In this document: piece after piece, positions 51,163 through 59,559 of the stretch
Layout of the letters: each line of letters starts with the position of its first letter
Position numbering within the stretch: the first letter of the stretch is position 1
Assembly (NCBI RefSeq): GCF_008642355.1
Contig: NZ_CP029193.1
Span: 7,836,001 to 7,900,000 of the forward strand
Length of the DNA: 64,000 nucleotides
Source: Streptomyces venezuelae
Lineage (GTDB): Bacteria > Actinomycetota > Actinomycetes > Streptomycetales > Streptomycetaceae
Reading direction: 5' to 3'
Program-made: the position numbers and the translations under genes
Notes under the pieces: generated by a model
Seen by the model: the letters and a program-made list of their open reading frames with translations, nothing else
The model's database searches: none
Told to the model about the DNA's origin: nothing

Positions 51163-52522
51163 CGGAGGCCCCCGCCCCGGCGTCCTGCCTGCGCCACCGG
51201 TAGTGCAGGAGTTCACCGGGCCGGTGATCGTGCTCGAACCCCGGACCGAGCGGACCCACGCGCTCGTACGCCTCCTCGGTGCGCGGATCGTCGCGGCGGG
51301 CGAGACCCCACGCGGCCTCCAGACGGACGAGTTGGTCGTCGGCGTCCAGCATCGCCGTCAGCGCGTCCGCGACGGCCGGTGTGCGGTCCGGGGAAGCGGC
51401 CAGGATCTCGGTCGCCCGGCGGCGCACGGCGGGGTCCGGGTCCTCGGTCATGGGGAGCAGCGCCCGGGTGACCTCGGGGCGGAGCGTCGCGTCGCCCCCG
51501 CTCACCCAGCAGGCCCTGAGCCGCACTTCCGTGTCCGGGTCGCGGACGAGGGAGAGCAGGGCCTCCCGGCCCGCAGGGGAGAGTGGGCCGCCGTGTGTCA
51601 GGAACGCGTACGGCACTTCGCGTCGCACGCGCGCATCCGGGTGCCCGACGTGGCGCAGCCCCGCGGCCTCCAGGCCGGGATGCTCGAACTCCGTGAACGC
51701 GCCCAGCACCTTGGCGAGAACGCCGCTGTCCGTCTCCTCGGCGGACCAGGCCGCGAGGACCTCCGTCTCGCGCTTTCCGTACTGAGGGTGGTCGACGTCG
51801 CAGAACGAGCGCGTCCGCAGACAGTCGGCGACGAACCTGCGGTGGGCCGGGTCCGGGTGGTGGCGGTGGGCGACAACGGCTGACCATGACGCGTCGTCAC
51901 GTCGCCGCACGAGGAGCCAGTGGACCGCCGACCAGTCGACGTGCTTGCCGTCCGGCTGCCGGACGGCACGGGCGATCAGTTCGTCGACGGGGGCCGGAGT
52001 GCGGCAGGCGACCTCGAGGGTGCTGAGGATGGCGCCGTGCCCGGCGCGCACGACGAGACCGCCGAGTGCGACCTCGTCCACCCAGTCGTACTCGTCGTCC
52101 TCGACCCGGGAGGTGGTGACGGGCCCCGTCGCACCGGTCCTGCGCCGCAAGACCTCGGCGGCGCCTGTCTCGTACCAGTCCGTGGCCAGAGCGATGAGCG
52201 CCGCGCCTCGGGACGCCGACAGCCACAGCGAGGTCTCCTCACCGAGCACGGCCTCGAAGACCGCGTGTGAACCACCGTCAACCGCACGCCACAGCGGCGT
52301 CGTCCCGTCGGGCAGCACACGGTCCGGAGCGGCGCCACCGTCCACGAGGGCGCGGGCGACCGGCGCGTCGTAGGCCGCGACCGCGACGCACAACGCGGGC
52401 AGCCCGTCCTCGTCAACGGCGTCCGGATCCGCCCCTGCGCCGAGCAGGTCCTGCACCCTCTCCACATCCCCGGCCCGCACCGCCGCGAGAAGCCGCACCT
52501 CCGGTCCGCCGTTCTCTTCCAC
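51149..52522 (-). CDS. Ankyrin- and HEAT-repeat protein
   Basis: About 457 residues. Two to three ankyrin repeats lie at the N-terminus ('RLLAAVRAGDVERVQDLLGAGADPDAVDEDGLPALCVAVAA' and 'APVARALVDGGAAPDRVLPDGTTPLWRAV'). From about residue 260, HEAT-like repeats follow ('VRREVPYAFLTHGGPLSPAGREALLSLVRDPDTEVRLRACWV', 'DPDPAVRRRATEILAASP', 'DADDQLVRLEAAWGLARR'). It is probably a protein-interaction scaffold. GTG 52522 has GGAG upstream; the frame is open to 52582. Function unknown. Confidence 0.85.
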   Translation of the reverse strand: MEENGGPEVRLLAAVRAGDVERVQDLLGAGADPDAVDEDGLPALCVAVAAYDAPVARALVDGGAAPDRVLPDGTTPLWRAVDGGSHAVFEAVLGEETSLWLSASRGAALIALATDWYETGAAEVLRRRTGATGPVTTSRVEDDEYDWVDEVALGGLVVRAGHGAILSTLEVACRTPAPVDELIARAVRQPDGKHVDWSAVHWLLVRRRDDASWSAVVAHRHHPDPAHRRFVADCLRTRSFCDVDHPQYGKRETEVLAAWSAEETDSGVLAKVLGAFTEFEHPGLEAAGLRHVGHPDARVRREVPYAFLTHGGPLSPAGREALLSLVRDPDTEVRLRACWVSGGDATLRPEVTRALLPMTEDPDPAVRRRATEILAASPDRTPAVADALTAMLDADDQLVRLEAAWGLARRDDPRTEEAYERVGPLGPGFEHDHRPGELLHYRWRRQDAGAGASATAS

Positions 52523-52620
52523 CAGCCAGGACTCCGTATCACCCGTCGCAGATGCCCGGCCGAGGGTGTCACGGCCGGGCACCGGACCGCAGGGGATTTA
52601 CGGGACCTCCGACACAGGCC

Positions 52621-53202
52621 CTAGGGCGCGTCCACCACCAGCTGGCCGCTCGCCGGTACGCGTGTTGCGGCGCCGTTGGCGTAGAAGCCCTCGACGCGCG
52701 CCTGCTCGGCCGCGTTCGGCACGGCGTTCTTGCAGCTGACGCCGCCGGTGGAGCCCGACATCAACTGGGAGCACGGGCCGGGCTTGGTGTCGGGCAGCCC
52801 CAGGTTGTGCCCGATCTCGTGGGCTGCGATGCGGGTCTTGTCATACCCCTGGCCGACCGCCTGGCTGCCCAATTCGACGCGGCCTCGGCCGCCCGGCCTG
52901 ACCGGGCCGATCGTCGCCTGCGGCCAGCCGCTGGTGGCGACGATCTGGATCTCGGCCCGGGTGCCGGGCTGGGCCTTGGTCAGCTTGACGTTGTCCACGT
53001 TGTTGTTCCACGAGGCGACTCCGGCGGCGATCGCCGTCTCCCAGCCCCTGGCCTGGCTGTCGTCGTACCGGAGTGTCACCACGGCGGATGCGTTCTCGGC
53101 CGCGACCGTGTCATGCGTGGACACGGCGTTCGCGGCGGGCGCCGCGGTCAGGGCGGCCGCCGTGGCCGCGATGGCTGTGACAAGGCGTCTGAAGTGCTGC
53201 AT
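52621..53202 (-). CDS. snpA: Snapalysin-type small secreted metalloprotease (M7)
   Basis: 193 residues. A signal peptide ('LVTAIAATAAALTAAPAANA') and a short propeptide precede a mature domain of about 140 residues: 'VTLRYDDSQARGWETAIAAGVASWN', the zinc site 'IAAHEIGHNLGLPDTKPGPCSQLMSG' (HExxHxxGxxD), and 'VSCKNAVPNAAEQARVEGFYAN' with the Cys pair. This is the small neutral protease known only from Streptomyces relatives. The usual divergent LysR regulator is absent. A hydrophilic C-terminal tail of about 15 residues extends past the family end. Confidence 0.93.
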   Translation of the reverse strand: MQHFRRLVTAIAATAAALTAAPAANAVSTHDTVAAENASAVVTLRYDDSQARGWETAIAAGVASWNNNVDNVKLTKAQPGTRAEIQIVATSGWPQATIGPVRPGGRGRVELGSQAVGQGYDKTRIAAHEIGHNLGLPDTKPGPCSQLMSGSTGGVSCKNAVPNAAEQARVEGFYANGAATRVPASGQLVVDAP

Positions 53203-53434
53203 CGTTGTCCTTTCGCGTGCGTGGGGGATCGGTTCCGATGCTCGCTCGCGCGTGACAGTACATCGTCAAGTACGGGCCGTGCTGCCTCTGGCCAAGGCTT
53301 TGGGGAGGGTTCGCGCGATATCCAGCCACGCGTGCGGGTGTGCAGGGAACGCTCCTGCCGCAACCCGGCAACTGTGGGGCATCTCATGATCTTCGAGGGG
53401 TGTGGTCCGGCCCCGTACGGGTTTTACTCGCGGC

Positions 53435-54208
53435 ATGACCGACACGAATGGAATGCTGGCCGGCAAGGCCGTCATGATCACGGGGGCTTCGAGCGGGATC
53501 GGCGAGGCCGCCGCACGGCTCTTCGCCGCCGAGGGCGCGGCCGTCCTGCTGATGGCCCGCCGCGAGGACACACTGAAGCAACTCGCCCAGGAGATCAACG
53601 ACTCGGGCGGCCGCGCGGCCGTCAGCGTCGGCGACGTCGCGAACGCCGAGGACGTGCGGCGCGCCGTCGACGCGACACGCGAACACTTCGGCGCCCTGGA
53701 CGCGGCCTTCAACAACGCGGGCTACGCCGGATCGCAGATGCTGCCGCTGCACGAACTCGACCAGGACGTCTTCGAGCGGACGATGGACGTCAACGTGCGC
53801 GGCACCTGGAACTGCCTGCGCTCGCAGATCCCCGTCATGCTCGAAGCGGGCAAGGGCGCGATCGTCAACACCGCCAGCACGGCGGCGATGGTGGCCACCG
53901 GAGCACCCGTGCCCTACGTCGCCGCGAAGCACGCGGTGCTCGGCATGACCCGGGCCGCCGCGGCCGAGTACGCCGCGCACGACATCCGCATCAACACGCT
54001 CGTCGTCGGCACCACACGCACGGAGATGATCAGCCACGCCGTCGAGGCGCACCCGGAGCTGGAACAGGCCTTCGTCGCCCGGCAGATGCAGAAGCGCATG
54101 GCCGACCCGGTCGAGATCGCCCAGGCCGCCCTGTGGCTGTGCAGCGACCGCGCTTCGTTCTCCACCGGGACGGCGCTTGCCGTGGACGGCGGTCTGACGT
54201 CCAACTGA
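53435..54208 (+). CDS. SDR-family oxidoreductase
   Basis: 257 residues, classical SDR: TGASSGIG, 'LDAAFNNAGYAG' (NNAG), catalytic Ser in 'IVNTASTAAMVATG', YVAAKHA (YxxxK), and 'NTLVVGTTRTEM' in place of the common PG motif. It ends with the conserved 'STGTALAVDGGLTSN'. A keto-acyl or alcohol substrate is likely but unspecified. It is an isolated gene with a 232-bp upstream gap in which I see no other feature. Confidence 0.93.
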   Translation: MTDTNGMLAGKAVMITGASSGIGEAAARLFAAEGAAVLLMARREDTLKQLAQEINDSGGRAAVSVGDVANAEDVRRAVDATREHFGALDAAFNNAGYAGSQMLPLHELDQDVFERTMDVNVRGTWNCLRSQIPVMLEAGKGAIVNTASTAAMVATGAPVPYVAAKHAVLGMTRAAAAEYAAHDIRINTLVVGTTRTEMISHAVEAHPELEQAFVARQMQKRMADPVEIAQAALWLCSDRASFSTGTALAVDGGLTSN

Positions 54209-54229
54209 CCCGCCAGGGACTACGCGACG

Positions 54230-55465
54230 TCAGAGAGGCAGCGCGCACACCGCGATCGGGGAGGCGAACGGCTTGCCCGCGAGGCGGAGTGCGCCGCTGC
54301 CCGCGTCGACCCGGAAGACGCTCACCGAGCTCGACTTCTGGTTCGCGGCGAACAGCAGCCGCTGGGACGGGGAAAACGACAGCTGCCGAGGGAAGTCCCC
54401 GCCGACCGGCACCGTGTCGAGGAGCCGCAGCCGCGCGCCGTCGCCCTCGATCGCGTACCGCGTGATGCTGTTGTGCCCGCGATTGGCGAGGAAGGCGAAG
54501 CGGCCCTCGCGTGTCACCACGATCTGCGCCGGATAACTGGTGCCCTCGCCCGTGCCGGTCGACTGCGGCTCGCCGGGTGTGAGGCGGCCGGTGGCGGGGT
54601 CGTACGCGCAGACGACGACCGTGTTGTCGAGCTCGTCGGCGACGTACGCGAAGCGGCCCGAAGGGTGGAAGGTGAGATGGCGCGGGCCCGCGCCCGGCCG
54701 CAGGCTCGCCTGCGCCACGCGGCGGAGCGTGCCCGCCTTCTCGTCGAGGCGGTACGTGTAGAGCGTGTCGTTGCCGAGGTCGACGGCCAGGACGTGGCGG
54801 CCGTCCGGGCTCGTGACGATCTGATGGGCGTGCGGCCCCTGCTGGCCGGGGCCCGGCGGTGGCGAGGAGTGCGTGACCAGGTCCGTCCGCTCGCCGAGCG
54901 CGCCCGACGCCTCGACGGGATGGACGGCCACGCTGCCCGACCCGTAGTTGGCGCTGAGCAGCCAACGGCCGCTCGGATGCACGGAGAGATGGCAAGGACC
55001 GTTGCCGCCGGTGTCGCGCGTGCCGAGGACGTCGTGCTCGCCGTCGTGGGAGAGCGCGATGGCGGTCACGCCGCCCTTCTCCCGCTCGTTGACGGTGTAG
55101 AGGGTGCGGCCGGACGGATGCACCGCGAGATAGGAGGGGTCGGGGACGCCGGTGAGCGTGCCGGTGCTCTTGACGCGGCCCGTCGTTTCGTCGTACGTCG
55201 CCAGACCGATGCCCTTGCCGCCCCCTGCCTGCGAGGTGTACGTCCCCAGGAACAACTGTCCCTCGCGGCGCCGGTGGTGCGCCGCGGAGGAGGCGGTACT
55301 GCGGCGGGTGAGCTCGGAACGCTCCCGGTTCGCCTGACCCGGCGAGCCACAGGCGGAGGTGGAGGCAAGCGCTCCGGCGGTCGCCGCCCCCACCAGGGCA
55401 CCGATGAACCGCCGCCGCCCGGGACCGCTCTCCGAACCCGTGCCCCGCTCTGTTCCGCTGGTCAT
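54230..55465 (-). CDS. Tat-exported lipoprotein of the lactonase (YbhE/6-phosphogluconolactonase-like) family
   Basis: 411 residues. The N-terminus has a twin-arginine signal ('GRRRFIGALVGAATAGAL') followed directly by a lipobox-like 'STSACGS', so the mature protein is probably lipid-anchored outside the membrane. The rest is a seven-bladed propeller with repeats such as 'YLAVHPSGRTLYTVNE', 'HLSVHPSGRWLLSANYGSGSVAVH', 'HLTFHPSGRFAYVADEL' and 'FPRQLSFSPSQRLLFAANQ'. The extracytoplasmic location argues against the pentose-phosphate role and for another lactone substrate. It is divergent from the TNT-toxin gene. Confidence 0.9.
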   Translation of the reverse strand: MTSGTERGTGSESGPGRRRFIGALVGAATAGALASTSACGSPGQANRERSELTRRSTASSAAHHRRREGQLFLGTYTSQAGGGKGIGLATYDETTGRVKSTGTLTGVPDPSYLAVHPSGRTLYTVNEREKGGVTAIALSHDGEHDVLGTRDTGGNGPCHLSVHPSGRWLLSANYGSGSVAVHPVEASGALGERTDLVTHSSPPPGPGQQGPHAHQIVTSPDGRHVLAVDLGNDTLYTYRLDEKAGTLRRVAQASLRPGAGPRHLTFHPSGRFAYVADELDNTVVVCAYDPATGRLTPGEPQSTGTGEGTSYPAQIVVTREGRFAFLANRGHNSITRYAIEGDGARLRLLDTVPVGGDFPRQLSFSPSQRLLFAANQKSSSVSVFRVDAGSGALRLAGKPFASPIAVCALPL

Positions 55466-55730
55466 GCCTGCACCTCGTGCGTCGGTGGTGACGGATGTGG
55501 CAGACACACAGTGCCGTGTGGACGAGCCGGCGGACAAGAGCCGCACACGTCGGCGCGGCGACCGGGCGGGGAGGGGCGGCGCGGAGAGGGGGGGGGAGAC
55601 CGCCGGGAATCGGCCAACGGGGGCGCACATCACGGCGAGTTGACCACGGTGAACAACGGAGAGCCACGACTCCTATACGTTGTGCGAGCGATTGCTGTCG
55701 ACTGCACACACATGCCCCGGGAGTTGTTGA

Positions 55731-56429
55731 GTGGACCACAGCCGAATGATCCGGATTCGTACCGTCCTTGCCGCGCTCGGCGTCGCGGGCGCCATGACGG
55801 CCGCACCCGCCGCGAGTGCCACGGCCTCGGCCGCCCCCGTGCCTCCGGCGGCCACCGCCGGCGCGGCGCACGAGCCGTGCACCGGAAAATTCCACGGCGA
55901 CGCCCGCCTCGGACCCGCCTGGCTGCCCAAGAAGTGGGAGCGTCCCGTCGGCCCGCTCCTGAAGAACTGGAAGCGGACCGGCAAGCTGTCGCCGAAGGCC
56001 TTCCTGAAGAAGTACTGGGAGGGCCCGGCGGACACCGGCAGCTGGAAGTACCCGCCCAACGACGGCTTCGACACCGTCAACGGCCGGATCGACAAGCACC
56101 GCGAGCTCCTGGAGCGGGGCGAGGAGCTCGACCGCTTCGGCTCGGAGTTCGGCGGGTATCTCGCACCCGCGGGCGACCCGTACGCGAAGCGCGCCCTGCC
56201 CCCGCAGAACCTCAACACCCGCGACGCCGCCGTCGCCTGCGACTACCGCGTCTACGAAGTGACCAAGCCGTTCCACGTGTGGCAGGGCAGCATCGCGCCA
56301 TGGTTCGAGCAGCCGGGGCGTGGCCGGCAGATCAAGCTGGACCCGGCCTTCCTGGACCCGGGCGAGGGGCAGCGCCTGAACGTGAAGTGGCTGCTGGACC
56401 ACGGGTACCTCGAGCCCGCCAACGGCTAG
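55731..56429 (+). CDS. Secreted TNT-domain protein (NAD+ glycohydrolase-type toxin)
   Basis: 232 residues. A Sec signal peptide ('VLAALGVAGAMTAAPAASA', cleavage near residue 28) is followed by a 70-residue linker starting 'CTGKFHGDARLGPAWLPKKW', then a TNT domain. The TNT markers are 'ELDRFGSEFGGYLAPAGDPYAKRALPPQNLNT', 'DYRVYEVTKPFHVWQGSIAPWFEQPGRGRQIKL' and 'LDHGYL'. The domain is named for the toxin of Mycobacterium tuberculosis CpnT, which hydrolyses NAD+. One usual Gly is Arg here (PGRGRQ for PGGGxQ). GTG 55731 has GGGAG upstream. Fungal and bacterial secreted relatives exist. Confidence 0.9.
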   Translation: MDHSRMIRIRTVLAALGVAGAMTAAPAASATASAAPVPPAATAGAAHEPCTGKFHGDARLGPAWLPKKWERPVGPLLKNWKRTGKLSPKAFLKKYWEGPADTGSWKYPPNDGFDTVNGRIDKHRELLERGEELDRFGSEFGGYLAPAGDPYAKRALPPQNLNTRDAAVACDYRVYEVTKPFHVWQGSIAPWFEQPGRGRQIKLDPAFLDPGEGQRLNVKWLLDHGYLEPANG

Positions 56430-56446
56430 CGACGGGAGTGCGGCTT

Positions 56447-56725
56447 GTGGACGCCCGTGAGGCCGCGGCGGCTCTGCGCGCCGCCGGGGTCGCCGACGGC
56501 TACTACTGGATCGACGGCGTCCACGAGCCGTCCCCCACGCCCCCCGACTTCGTCTATCTGCGCAGAGACGGGGGCGGGGCGGGCGAGGCCGGGGAGTGGG
56601 AGGTCGGGACGTACGAGAGGGGCACGCACCAGCCGCTGGCCCGGTACGGGGACGAGGCGGCGGCCTGCGCGCACCTGCTGCGGCAACTGATCCGAGCCCG
56701 GCCCGAGCCGGGCGAAAGGCCCTAG
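56447..56725 (+). CDS. Small protein downstream of the TNT toxin (candidate partner/immunity)
   Basis: 92 residues, cytoplasmic, beginning 18 bp after the TNT stop, with GGGAG before GTG 56447. Sequence: '[21 protein letters not shown]', '[16 protein letters not shown]', '[28 protein letters not shown]'. I do not recognise a family. Polar, acidic small proteins directly behind a toxin gene are often immunity factors; here that is inferred from position only. It could instead be an unrelated stress-type protein. It overlaps the L32 gene by 4 bp in the opposite direction. Confidence 0.6.
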   Translation: MDAREAAAALRAAGVADGYYWIDGVHEPSPTPPDFVYLRRDGGGAGEAGEWEVGTYERGTHQPLARYGDEAAACAHLLRQLIRARPEPGERP

Positions 56726-56892
56726 TCCTTGGGGCGGATCAGGCCTCGCTCGTACGCCTTGACCAGCCGCTGCGGCACCATCTGTGCGACGCCGTCGACG
56801 GTCACGGGCACGAGCTGCGCGGTGGCCGCCTTCCACTGGGCGCGGCGGTGCCGGGTGTTGCTGCGGGACATCTTCCGTTTGGGTACGGCCAT
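56722..56892 (-). CDS. rpmF: 50S ribosomal protein L32, cysteine-free paralogue
   Basis: 56 residues. The start '[21 protein letters not shown]' is the L32 N-terminus. The zinc-ribbon cysteines of standard L32 are missing; '[30 protein letters not shown]' has none. Such C-minus paralogues are made in zinc shortage to free zinc from ribosomes, under Zur control. A Zur-like palindrome lies about 60 bp upstream. Confidence 0.93.
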   Translation of the reverse strand: MAVPKRKMSRSNTRHRRAQWKAATAQLVPVTVDGVAQMVPQRLVKAYERGLIRPKD

Positions 56893-56948
56893 GGGGATCC
56901 TCCCGGGTGGGATGGTCGGGGGCTGTTCGCGGACGTCCGCACGCTATA

Positions 56949-56968
56949 TGAAAATGGATACCATTACC
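56949..56968. promoter_or_regulatory. Zur-like box upstream of the zinc-free L32
   Basis: TGAAAATGGATACCATTACC contains the dyad AATGG-ATA-CCATT (56953-56965). The AT-rich TGAAAAT...ATT pattern resembles actinobacterial Zur boxes (TGAAAATGATTTTCA type). It is the only AT-rich stretch in the gap, 57-76 bp from the rpmF start. Confidence 0.65.
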
Positions 56969-57023
56969 AATTGGGGTAGGGGGGTGCGGGATCGTGCGGG
57001 GGGTTCGGGGTCGAAGGCCCGGG

Positions 57024-57045
57024 TTGACCCTCACGTCGCGTCAGG
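57024..57045 (+). promoter_or_regulatory. MerR-type operator/promoter of the TipA-like gene
   Basis: TTGACC (57024-57029) overlaps the dyad CCTCACGTCGCGTCAGG (57029-57045). A dyad directly behind the -35 element is the usual arrangement of MerR-family promoters with an overlong spacer. The -10 element is not clear. Confidence 0.5.
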
Positions 57046-57078
57046 CTTCACGCTGAGCGTCGACGAAAGGTGAGGTCC

Positions 57079-57978
57079 ATGAGGTACACCGTCGGGCAGG
57101 TCGCAGGCTTCGCCGGCGTCACCGTCCGCACCCTGCACCACTACGACCGGGCCGGACTGCTCACGCCCGGCGAGCGCAGCAACAGCGGCTACCGCCTCTA
57201 CGGCGAGGCCGACCTGGCCCGGCTCCAGCAGATCCTCTTCTACCGCGAGCTCGGCTTCACCCTCGACGAGATCGCCGAGATCCTGGCCGATCCGCACGCC
57301 GACGCCCTCGGTCGGCTGCGGGCCAGGCGCCAGGCGCTGCGCGAACAGATCGACCGGCTGGAACGGCTGGTCGAGGTCGCCGAGCGGGCGATGGAGGTGC
57401 AGCGGACCGGGGTGACCCTCGACCCCCGGGAGCGGTTCGAGGTGTTCGGCGAGGTCGCGTTCGATCTCAGTTACGCCACCGAGGCCGGGCTGAAGTGGCA
57501 GGACAGCCCCGGGCATCGAACGGCGATGCGGAGTGCCGCCGAACACACCAAGGAGGACTGGGCGGAGCTCATGCGGGAGGCCGCGCGGTGGCGGGAGGAG
57601 CTGCTCGCCGCCTTTGATGCCGAAGAGCCCGCGGGTGGGGAGCGGGCAATGGAGCTGGCCGAGGCGCATCGGCGGCACATCGCCCGCTGGTTCACGCCGT
57701 GCCCGTCCGACATGCACCGGCGCATCGCGGACGACTTCGTCTCCGACGCCCGCGCGTTCGCGCTCGTCGTGCCGCCGTCGCAACAACGGCCGGGGCTCGC
57801 CGCGTATCTGCGCGCGGCGGTAGTGGCCAACGCCGAGCGCCGCACGGGACCTCGGGGTCGACCTGAGAACGAGACCGGTCTGCACCACCCTCACCCTGAA
57901 CCTGAGGGTGAGGGTGAGGGTGGCAGGGTTCGCGCCTCCGAGTCCTCCCGCTCCTCCCTGCCCGAAGAGGTCCGATGA
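57079..57978 (+). CDS. MerR/TipA-family transcriptional regulator with extended C-terminus
   Basis: 299 residues. The MerR DNA-binding domain is 1-70 ('YTVGQVAGFAGVTVRTLHHYDRAGLLTPGERSNSGYRLY'), then the coiled-coil dimer helix, and the TipAS ligand domain about 120-250 ('TKEDWAELMREAARWREELLAAF', 'HRRHIARWFTPCPSDMHRRIADDFV', 'PGLAAYLRAAVVANAERR'). TipA-type proteins usually end near 'YLRAAVVANA'. Here about 45 polar residues (His, Pro, Glu, Gly) follow, encoded over a long inverted repeat. The stop overlaps the glycosyltransferase ATG by four bases. It likely senses a cyclic peptide or drug. Confidence 0.9.
   Translation: MRYTVGQVAGFAGVTVRTLHHYDRAGLLTPGERSNSGYRLYGEADLARLQQILFYRELGFTLDEIAEILADPHADALGRLRARRQALREQIDRLERLVEVAERAMEVQRTGVTLDPRERFEVFGEVAFDLSYATEAGLKWQDSPGHRTAMRSAAEHTKEDWAELMREAARWREELLAAFDAEEPAGGERAMELAEAHRRHIARWFTPCPSDMHRRIADDFVSDARAFALVVPPSQQRPGLAAYLRAAVVANAERRTGPRGRPENETGLHHPHPEPEGEGEGGRVRASESSRSSLPEEVR
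57886..57916. repeat. Inverted repeat inside the end of the MerR gene
   Basis: CACCCTCACCCT (57886-57897) pairs with AGGGTGAGGGTG (57905-57916) across a 7-base centre. It lies 60-90 bp before the glycosyltransferase start and resembles a MerR-type operator (CTCACCCTGA...CTGAGGGTGAG). A GAGGGTG unit repeats once more just downstream. Confidence 0.6.
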
Positions 57979-59213
57979 CACGCCTACTGATCACCGCAGC
58001 CGGTTCCTACGGCGATGTCGCCCCCTACACCGGCCTCGGCGCCGGGCTCCGCGCCGCCGGGTACGACGTCGCGCTCGCTTCCCACCGCTCCTTCGCGCCG
58101 CTCGTCGAGGCCGCGGGCCTGCGCTTCCGCGAGCTGCCGGACTCCCCGGCGACCGGCCGGCGCGCGGGCAGCCGCACGGAGCTGATGCGGTCGGCCTCGA
58201 CCTTCGTGCAAGGGCTGGGCGGCGGTCTCGTCGACGCCGCCGTACGCGGCGCCGACCTCCTCCTGCTCTCCGCGACCACCGCGCCTCTCGGCTGGCAGCT
58301 GGCGGAGGCCATGCGCATACCGGCGGTGGGGGCGTACCTCCAACCGACGCATCCCACCCGGGCGTTCGCGCCGGTCGTCGGCGGCACACGGTCGCTCGGC
58401 CGGATCGGGAACCGCGCGCTCGGCGCGTTCTCCCTCCGCATGGTCGACCACGTCTACGCCGACGCGGTCCGCGACCTGCGTGCCCGTCTCTCGCTGCCCG
58501 CCGCCGCGCCGGGCCGTGTCCGCGCCCGACAGGAGCGGGCACGCTGGCCGGTGCTGCACGGCTTCAGCCCGGCCGTCGTGCCGAGGCCCGCGGACTGGCG
58601 CCCCGGCCTCGAGGTCGTCGGCAACTGGTGGCCGCATCACGATCCGGCGGACCGGCTGCCGCCGGAACTCGACGACTTCCTCAGTGCGGGGCCGCCACCG
58701 GTGTTCATCGGGTTCGGCAGCATGGCGGGCGGCGAGGGCGACGGCGAGCGGTTGAGCGAGATCGCGGTGAGCGCGTTGCGCACGGCGGGGCTGCGCGGCG
58801 TGCTGCAGTCGGGACGGGCGGGCCTCGCGGGCTCCGGCGACGACATCCTGACGATCGGTGAGGTGCCGCACGCCCTGCTGTTCCCCAGGGTGGCGGCCGT
58901 GGTGCACCACGCGGGGGCGGGCACGTCGGCGGCGGCGCTCCGCGCGGGCGCTCCCGCCGTCCCCGTGCCGGTCGCGGCCGACCAGCCGTTCTGGGCCGCC
59001 CGCCTCGCGTCCCTGGGGGCGGCGACCGCTCCTGTCCCCTTCGAGGACCTCACCGCACCCGCCCTGGCCGACGCGATCGGTCGCGCCGTGCGCGAGGGCA
59101 CGCATGCGCGCACCGCCCGACGCCTCGCCCGGCTGCTGGCGGCGGAGGACGGCGCGGGGCACGTGGCGCAGGCGGTCGAGCGGGCGCTGCGGCCCCGCGC
59201 CGCGACCCTCTAG
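57975..59213 (+). CDS. Glycosyltransferase, MGT/GT1 family
   Basis: 412 residues, GT-B fold. The N-terminal domain begins 'LLITAAGSYGDVAPYTGLGAGLRAAGYDVALASH' as in sterol/macrolide glycosyltransferases. The C-terminal nucleotide-sugar domain has 'PPVFIGFGSMAGGEGD' and the family motif 'VPHALLFPRVAAVVHHAGAGTSAAALRAGAPAVPVPVAADQPFWAARL' (HHAGAGT...DQxFWA). It probably attaches a sugar to a lipophilic drug or metabolite, inactivating it. Its start overlaps the TipA-like regulator's stop (ATGA), suggesting an inducible drug-glycosylation pair. Confidence 0.93.
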   Translation: MTRLLITAAGSYGDVAPYTGLGAGLRAAGYDVALASHRSFAPLVEAAGLRFRELPDSPATGRRAGSRTELMRSASTFVQGLGGGLVDAAVRGADLLLLSATTAPLGWQLAEAMRIPAVGAYLQPTHPTRAFAPVVGGTRSLGRIGNRALGAFSLRMVDHVYADAVRDLRARLSLPAAAPGRVRARQERARWPVLHGFSPAVVPRPADWRPGLEVVGNWWPHHDPADRLPPELDDFLSAGPPPVFIGFGSMAGGEGDGERLSEIAVSALRTAGLRGVLQSGRAGLAGSGDDILTIGEVPHALLFPRVAAVVHHAGAGTSAAALRAGAPAVPVPVAADQPFWAARLASLGAATAPVPFEDLTAPALADAIGRAVREGTHARTARRLARLLAAEDGAGHVAQAVERALRPRAATL

Positions 59214-59269
59214 CCCGAGCGGACGACTGGCGAGGCGGGTCCCGAGGGCGTCATGGAAGAGTTCCGGAC

Positions 59270-59524
59270 ATGACCGAAAGCTACCTGTACATGGCGCATC
59301 CCCGGATCACGGTCCTCGGGGTCCAGCCCGGCCACCCCCCGTTCCGGATCGTGGAGATCGACGGGGAGGTGGTGGGCAAGGCGAAGACCGTCACGGACGT
59401 CCTCGACGCCGCCGCCATGGCAGGCATCACCGTGCACGACCTCGACGACCCTGACACCGTGCGCTGGGTGGGCGGCGACAAGTTCACCTGGAAGCCCGAC
59501 AAGGAGCCGACGCCACGTCCGTGA
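59270..59524 (+). CDS. Small hypothetical protein
   Basis: 84 residues preceded by GGAAGAG and a short spacer. 'ITVLGVQPGHPPFRIVEIDGEVVGKAKTVTDVLDAAAMAG' and 'LDDPDTVRWVGGDKFTW' look like a small alpha/beta domain, related in style to short actinobacterial proteins of unknown function. It lies 56 bp behind the glycosyltransferase and may be co-transcribed. Confidence 0.7.
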   Translation: MTESYLYMAHPRITVLGVQPGHPPFRIVEIDGEVVGKAKTVTDVLDAAAMAGITVHDLDDPDTVRWVGGDKFTWKPDKEPTPRP

Positions 59525-59559
59525 CCCGAATGTCATGGGGGGCGCGTCGCGGAGCGACC

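Noticed and set aside
55466..55730. Promoter search in the lactonase/TNT gap
   Set aside because: TTGACC at 55640 and TATACG at 55674 are 28 bp apart, too far for a standard promoter; no convincing site was assigned.
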